DNA of 10,959 nt, from positions 1 through 10,959 of the forward strand of contig NAVB01004596.1 in the NCBI GenBank assembly GCA_002179805.1. Direction: 5' to 3'. Shown here one piece after another: positions 6,282-10,959 of the stretch; position 1 is the stretch's first letter; the number at the start of each line of letters is the position of its first letter. The DNA is from Acanthamoeba lenticulata (taxonomy: Eukaryota; Discosea; Longamoebia; Acanthamoebidae). The notes under the pieces were generated by a model, which ran no database searches, was not told the origin of the DNA, and worked only from the letters and a program-made list of their open reading frames with translations. A program made the translations under genes and the position numbers.

Positions 6282-6823
6282 TCAATGTCCGGACCTCGCT
6301 GATGTGGCTTCGAGCACCCACTGGGCAAACTGTCGCACGCTCCGGGCGCACAGCTCGCGCGTCAGTCGGCGCACGTTCTCGCTTTTTGCGCTCCGTTCGG
6401 CGGCGCGTTGCGCGTGGCCACATGGACCACAACGTCCATCTCGTCCTCGTCCTCCTCCCGGACCCACACTACCGACTCGTCAAGGTAGCTTGCTGTCAAC
6501 CACCACACGGCCCTTGAGCCCCTCCATCAACAGCTTGAGGCCCTCACCATTGCCCAGCAGGTGCAGTGTTAGGTCGGCCGCCTGGGTTGAGGCCGGCCAC
6601 ATCACCTTTCTCACCCTCTCTCGGTGTGGTTGGGAAAGTCCCACTCGCCCTTGGCCAGCACAATCACATCAGGCGTGGGCATCCAGTCTCACACAAGGTG
6701 GTCACGCATTTTGGCCTGCCACTCCTCCTCTGTCTCCTCCCCTGAACTAACAAGATAATGGGTGGTGAGGAGGACGAAGGTCACTAGACCAAGGACAAGC
6801 AGGAGGAGGCGGCTCATCTTCAT
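6282..6823 (-). pseudogene. Probable broken gene for a membrane-anchored protein
   Basis: On the minus strand an ATG at 6823 opens MKMSRLLLLVLGLVTFVLL, a typical signal anchor, then an acidic segment up to MRDHLV and a TGA at 6689-6691. The same frame carries on sensibly after the TGA (MPTPDVIVLAKGEWDFPNHT) to another stop at 6611-6613. Further coding-like pieces follow in shifted frames: ADLTLHLLGNGEGLKLLMEG, then ESVVWVREEDEDEMDVVV, then NVRRLTRELCARSVRQFAQW, ending in a TGA at 6282-6284. Some breaks could be short introns (for example GTGAGG...GACAG of 55 bases), but I could not find one splice pattern that joins all pieces with normal intron lengths. It is either a decayed gene, one with sequencing errors, or one with very short introns. 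I recognise no family. It would have been a type II membrane protein with a lumenal domain. Confidence 0.5.
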
Positions 6824-7264
6824 GTTCAACCTCTTCAGTTGCTGCATGCTGCACCAGATCAGGGATGAAAGAAAGCTCCACCTGAGTGTAATGGAGAACA
6901 TTCACCTGGAAACAGGAATCTCATTCTTCATTTAAAATGGGTGCACATCATTGGTTGGCTGTAACTGTATGTTTTAATCTAAAACAACTCACTGCAGCTC
7001 AGAGGTGTTTGTTTATTGCCATTTGCAGCAGATCAAAAGAAAAGATGATGGGCAAAAGGTAACCCTAGGCTTCATCGCACCAAGCCAACCATTGCATGTT
7101 GTGTGACTAGCTTGGTGTGCTTGGCGTAGTTGGTACCTGCTCCTTCAAGTCTTGCGTTTAACAGCCATACTCCAGGACCACTTCGTTACATCATTCGCCT
7201 AGACCAATCGCTGTGTTGTTTCTGGTTTCCAAAAGCAATTAATTGTGTGGACAAAAACAAAAAA
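6824..7264. other. Intergenic region before the PIG-U gene
   Basis: About 440 bases hold the presumed promoter of the broken minus-strand gene and the promoter and 5' UTR of the PIG-U gene. A frame continues upstream of 6823 on the minus strand to an ATG at 6901, but its extra residues look non-coding. The stretch is AT-richer than its neighbours (for example around 6925-6980). No other gene, RNA or repeat is seen. Confidence 0.45.
7204..7208 (+). promoter_or_regulatory. CCAAT box before the PIG-U gene
   Basis: CCAAT within AGACCAATCGC lies 57 to 61 bases upstream of the ATG at 7265, with AT-rich AAGCAATTAATTG after it. It is a plausible core promoter element; position and sequence are the only support. 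Confidence 0.25.
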
Positions 7265-9138
7265 ATGAAAGATAATCATGAAGGAAAGTACCAGAGAAAA
7301 AAGTTGGCTGAGAGAATGAGGCGACATGGGCTTAATGTTGTGGCCTGGGGTTCGGCATTCGCTCTGGGTGTGCGCTGCCTTCTCTTCTCCTGGTCTGGTT
7401 TGCCAGAGCTGCTCTCCTCGCGCATTGAGCTCGTGACTCCAATCACCTCATTCAATCGATGTACGTTGTTCTGATCCCTGCGTGCCATGACTGCAGTCTC
7501 AAACCGCCTTGTTTTTTGTCGGTCACGTAGTGCAGGAGGGCCTGTATCTGATGGAATCAGGGCTGTCTCCCTACGCTGGTGATGCGTACCACCAAGCGCC
7601 TCTACTCCTGTGGTTCTTCTCCTTCTTCTTCTCGTCGGCCATGCCGCAGCTGCCCGAAGCCCTGACAGCTGCTGCGGCCCATCTGCCCACACTCGCCCAC
7701 TACGCCGCACCAGCCCTCTTCATCTGCACAGACTTTTTCATCGCCTTCCTCCTCATGCTGCTCTCCCAGAATTACCTCGCTCACCCAACTTTCACCGCCT
7801 CTGTCCCTTCTTCGGCCTCCTCTTCTTCCTCTTCATCCTCTTCTACCAAGTCTGGATCGACGCCAACCACCTCTTCGTCGCCACCTCTGACGGGAGAGAT
7901 TGTGTTCTGCGTGTACCTGACCAACCCGTGGACGATCCTGACGTGTGTAGCGCAGTCCACCATCGTCTTCAACAACCTGGCCGTCGTGCTGTGCCTCTAC
8001 GCCGCCGTCAAAGGCAACCTGTGGCTGGCGACGCTGTGCCTCGCCCTGGGCACCTACCTCTCGCTCTACCCCGTCCTCTTGCTCTTCCCGCTCGTGGCCA
8101 TTCTACACACTGTCTACAAGCGGCGCGGTAGGCCTCAGGTTCGTCCTACATATGAAGCAGTGGTCCATCAACAACAACAACACCAACAATAACAAGAGGC
8201 ATCGTGTTCGTAATCTGTGCAGAACGCGTGGGTTGTGGGCGCGACGGTGGTCGTGGCCTACGCCGCTTGGCTCGCCGCCCTCTTCTACGCGTCTTTCCTC
8301 CAGGTGGGCTCATGGGCCTGGATTAACGAGGTGCGGCCCCTTCACTCTAAAGACCACTTTCCATATCATCTTCTTCATGCTGAGATTTCGGGTTGTTGTC
8401 GTCCCGTTTCATCGTTTTCAGGTCTACGGCTTCATCTTGCTGGCACCGGACCTGACGCCCAACATCGGCCTGTTCTGGTACTACTTTACAGAAGCATTTG
8501 CACACTTCCGACCCTTCTTCATCTTCGTCTTCCAGTACCACCCGGTCATCTACGTGCTCCCTCTCACCGTCCGCTTCAGGTTCTTCTACTACTACTACTC
8601 TACTTTTTTGCTTTTTTGTCGACTCAAACCAACATCATGATGTTGACGGGGGGCAGACGGCATGGAGTGTTCCTGTTCTGGATCTTCATGGGCCTTATCG
8701 GCATGCTCAAGTCCTATCCGTGCATCGGGGACATGGCACCCTACATCAGCCTTCTCCCTCTCTTCCACGTCCTCAACCTCGCTCGTGCGTTTCTTCTTCT
8801 TCTTGTTGTTAAAAAACGTCTTGCTGTCTTTGTCTTTGTCTGTTACAATTTCGTCGAAGAGGCTGAACCTTGTCTCGTGCGCGATGGTGGGGCACGCAGA
8901 AAACAAACGAAGCGTGTTCATCTGCCTCGGGCTGGTCTACCTCAACGTGGTCGGGCCCATCATGTGGCACCTGTGGATCAATCAGGGAACCGGCAACGCC
9001 AACTTCTTCTACGCGATGACGCTCATCTTTTTCCTGTTCCAGGGCTGGCTGGTGCGCGACTGCTTGACGTCGGCTTCAGTCTTGGACGACCTCATGACGG
9101 AAGAGGAGAAGCAAAAGGCAAAGGCAGCCAGACAGTAG
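7265..9138 (+). CDS. PIGU: PIG-U, GPI transamidase complex subunit, six exons
   Basis: The exons are 7265-7460, 7531-8138, 8223-8330, 8422-8579, 8657-8784 and 8900-9138 (478 aa; human PIG-U has 435). All introns are GT-AG (70 to 115 bases) with matching phases. Family landmarks appear in order: SRIELVTPITSFNR (first lumenal loop), GLSPYAGDAYHQAPL, NPWTILTCVAQST (about 197-209), GTYLSLYPVLLLFPL, VYGFILLAPDLTPNIGLFWY (about 305-324), MLKSYPCIGD (about 373-382), and MWHLWINQGTGNANFFYAMT. PIG-U (yeast Cdc91/Gab1) is a multi-pass ER protein of the GPI transamidase, which attaches GPI anchors to proteins. The product is mostly hydrophobic helices. A serine-rich insert lies at about residues 153-187. 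The C-terminus is short and charged (EEEKQKAKAARQ). The start could also be the in-frame ATG at 7316, which gives a length closer to the family. Confidence 0.93.
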
Positions 9139-9183
9139 TTCCTCTTTGTTCGTCTTTAAAAAGAATTTATTTATTAGCCGAAG

Positions 9184-9202
9184 AATTGTTTGGAAAACAA
9201 TT
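9184..9202. repeat. Perfect short inverted repeat between PIG-U and the kelch gene
   Basis: AATTGTTT (9184-9191) and AAACAATT (9195-9202) are perfect inverted copies around a 3-base spacer. The repeat lies 46 bases after the PIG-U stop and 36 bases before the kelch start codon. It could be a 3'-end hairpin in the RNA or a symmetric protein-binding site, or simply chance in AT-rich sequence. No AATAAA is seen on the plus strand in this gap. Confidence 0.4.
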
Positions 9203-9237
9203 GAGAAAAGCAAGGACTTAATCGTCGATTGCAAGAG

Positions 9238-10959
9238 ATGGACGCTTCAAATGGGCGGGCGAGACGCTCGTTGAATGGTGCCCTTAGGACGCCCTCTCCC
9301 AGCACGAGACGGGGCGGTGGCGTCGCCAATGGAGGAACATCAACTCCCAAAACGGGAACACCAACAGCGAGCTCACCCAACACATCAAAGACCAGTGTGC
9401 CCACGCGGCGATCCCCTGCCGCAGGAGGTACCTCCACTTCGCCTGCAGGCACTTCCCACAATCGCCATACATCTTCCTCGACCAAGACACCCCCTGCCCA
9501 AAATCTCAAGCCAGGCCAAGCGAAAACAGCATCTTCACGGTACCACGCTTGGCCATTTGTTCATGATCTCTCGCTGGTCACTGCGCTCAAGATGGAAATC
9601 GCCTTCCAATTCAGGTCCAACACCACGCCTGCGGTGTCACCCACAGTCCAGCTGGTGTCGCCTTCGTCCTCGTCCTCCTCCAAAAAATGTGCACCTCTTT
9701 GTCCACCCTTGTGGCCGCTGTGCGTTAACAGCTGTTCGAGAGGCACTGACTGCTCGAGCACTCTCGCGGCTCAGATCTTTTTGGCTGGAACAACGCGCTG
9801 CAGGGACAGCTTCGACCCCAGTCCCGCAGGTGTGCTCCATCGCTCACTCTCTCTCGATGTTGTCGCCGCGCTCGTGCGCCACTCACTGGTTCCTCCTCTG
9901 GCACGTGCACCTTCAAGGGGTCACTCGTGCGTGCGGTACGACAACTTCATGATCGTCTACGGTGGCTACAGAGGTCGCCCCCTGTCCGACATGTGGGTCC
10001 TCGATACGGGTACGCGAGAGCGCGCTGCCTCAGATCAGCCCACGGCTCGGTGGCTCATCGTCGGCGTGTCCTCGTCGCCCTTTGTCTCGTGCGGTCACCC
10101 CGTACGACAACAACAACAGTGTCAGTGCGATGGTCGCGCTTCCAGACGCACGCTGGGACCAGACATCCGGGCCCACGCACGGGTCATGCTGCTGTCATCG
10201 TGGGCGACAAGATGTGGCTCTTTGGGTGCCGCCTCAGCGACTTATTTTTATTCTGTTTCGCTATTTTATTTAAATTTAAATTTAAAAATATTTTTTTTTT
10301 ATTTTACGTGCTGATAGTCATGTCGTGTACAGTGGCGAGACAGACAACCACAAGTGCGTGAATGACTTGTGGGTCTTTGATCTCGGTAGTACATTCGTTG
10401 TTTTCTTTCAATGATCGCCAAGTATACGTTCTTGCAACTGACCACCATGACTTGTTGGTCTATGAGCAGGACAGAAGCGGTGGGAAGAGATCCTGGGAGG
10501 CGGCCCGCTTCCCTCCCCGCGCTACGGCCACACGGCTGTGGCGTTTGGGACCTCCATCCTCCTGTTTGGCGGCGCCGACCGCGCGTACGTTGACTCTGCT
10601 TCGCCTCTTCCTCCTCCTCCTCCTCCTCCTGGCTGGCTATGGTCGATCGCCTCACCTCTATGCACTACAACATGTTCGACATTCGGCAGTTCCGAGTGCT
10701 TTCAGGACCTGTGGTGCTTCGACACGACCAATTTCACGTGGACGCGCATCAGCGTACGTTTCTACTCCAGTTATAAAGTCCATTTATTTGTGATTATTTT
10801 CTATAAATTGGGGAAAAAATGAAGAGGCCAGTCGACTGATGTAGTTGTTGTTGTTCAGACGGAGCCAAAGCCTTCACCACGCCACGGGCACACGATGACG
10901 ATGGTCTCGCCATCCCGCATCCTCGTGTTCGGTGGCTACGGTCCAGGAGGCCGCCTCAA
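9238..10959 (+). CDS. Kelch-repeat beta-propeller protein, 5' part (runs off the right edge)
   Basis: The first exon (ATG 9238 to about 9539) encodes a basic Ser/Thr/Pro-rich, probably disordered N-terminus with several SP/TP sites. The kelch exons are 9775-9829, 9918-10009, 10120-10225, 10318-10385, 10470-10584, 10690-10753 and 10859 onward. The phases agree, and each join completes a kelch blade: SRRGHSCVRYDNFMIVYGGY with DMWVLDT; PGPRTGHAAVIVGDKMWLFG with NDLWVFDL; SPRYGHTAVAFGTSILLFGG with FQDLWCFDT; SPRHGHTMTMV with ILVFGGYG. The order of R-x-G-H, the hydrophobic strand with G-G, and D-L-W with the following W is diagnostic. Kelch propellers are usually protein-interaction scaffolds; the specific role is unknown. 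The segment 9540-9774 is unresolved: a 52-base intron at 9540-9591 leading to RWKSPSNSGPTPRLR would fit a first blade, but I could not connect it cleanly. The intron at 10226-10317 is extremely AT-rich. Confidence 0.82.

Noticed and set aside
6689..6691. In-frame TGA followed by sensible coding sequence, as in a selenoprotein
   Set aside because: Other frame breaks follow shortly after and no selenium-insertion stem-loop could be made out; gene decay or splicing explains it better.
8152..8640. Plus-strand frame of 162 codons across PIG-U introns 2 to 4
   Set aside because: It runs through intron sequence in a frame different from the conserved PIG-U exons, and its content is low-complexity.
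10585..10689. CTCCTCCTCC-rich tract that might be a coding repeat
   Set aside because: It lies between a GT donor and an AG acceptor whose joining exactly restores a kelch blade, so it is an intronic pyrimidine tract.
1..10959. tRNA, rRNA, transposon or integrase genes
   Set aside because: I looked on both strands for cloverleaf-like stretches, terminal repeats and transposase or integrase motifs and saw none; a covariance-model search would be needed to exclude small RNAs.

Overview
The window looks like nuclear DNA of a free-living amoebozoan, most likely Acanthamoeba or a close relative. GC-rich exons are broken by short GT-AG introns (mostly 70 to 115 bases), genes are tightly packed on both strands, and two genes encode long arrays of the 27-residue 'VLQWARANGCPWD' ankyrin-like repeat that I associate with Acanthamoeba and the giant viruses that infect amoebae. 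The ORF-level picture is misleading here: most real genes are multi-exon, and I rebuilt them by matching splice phases to conserved protein motifs.

Layout, left to right. (1) The last exon of an unrecognised gene, 6-137. (2) A two-exon gene for a small membrane protein, 480-910. (3) A three-exon gene for the R-SNARE Ykt6, 1133-1949, whose C-terminus lacks the usual CaaX box. (4) A five-exon gene for a TatD-family metal-dependent hydrolase, 2113-3246. (5) A single-exon minus-strand F-box plus ankyrin-like repeat gene, 3333-4328. (6) A small single-exon SnoaL/NTF2-like gene, 4420-4776, divergent from the previous gene across 91 bases. (7) A second, larger minus-strand F-box plus repeat gene, 4824-6185. 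(8) A minus-strand stretch with coding-like pieces in several frames, 6282-6823, probably a decayed membrane-anchored protein gene. (9) A six-exon gene for PIG-U, a GPI transamidase subunit, 7265-9138. (10) The 5' part of a kelch-repeat protein gene, 9238 to beyond the right edge, with at least seven well-supported exons.

The genes do not form a pathway. Ykt6 (vesicle fusion) and PIG-U (ER GPI anchoring) are housekeeping secretory genes. The two F-box/repeat genes and the SnoaL-like gene form an intronless island (3333-6185) among intron-bearing neighbours, which is the most accessory-looking part of the window. The most interesting points are this repeat island with its regular cysteine/tryptophan ladder, the missing CaaX box of Ykt6, and the broken minus-strand gene. 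I found no RNA gene, CRISPR array or transposon.
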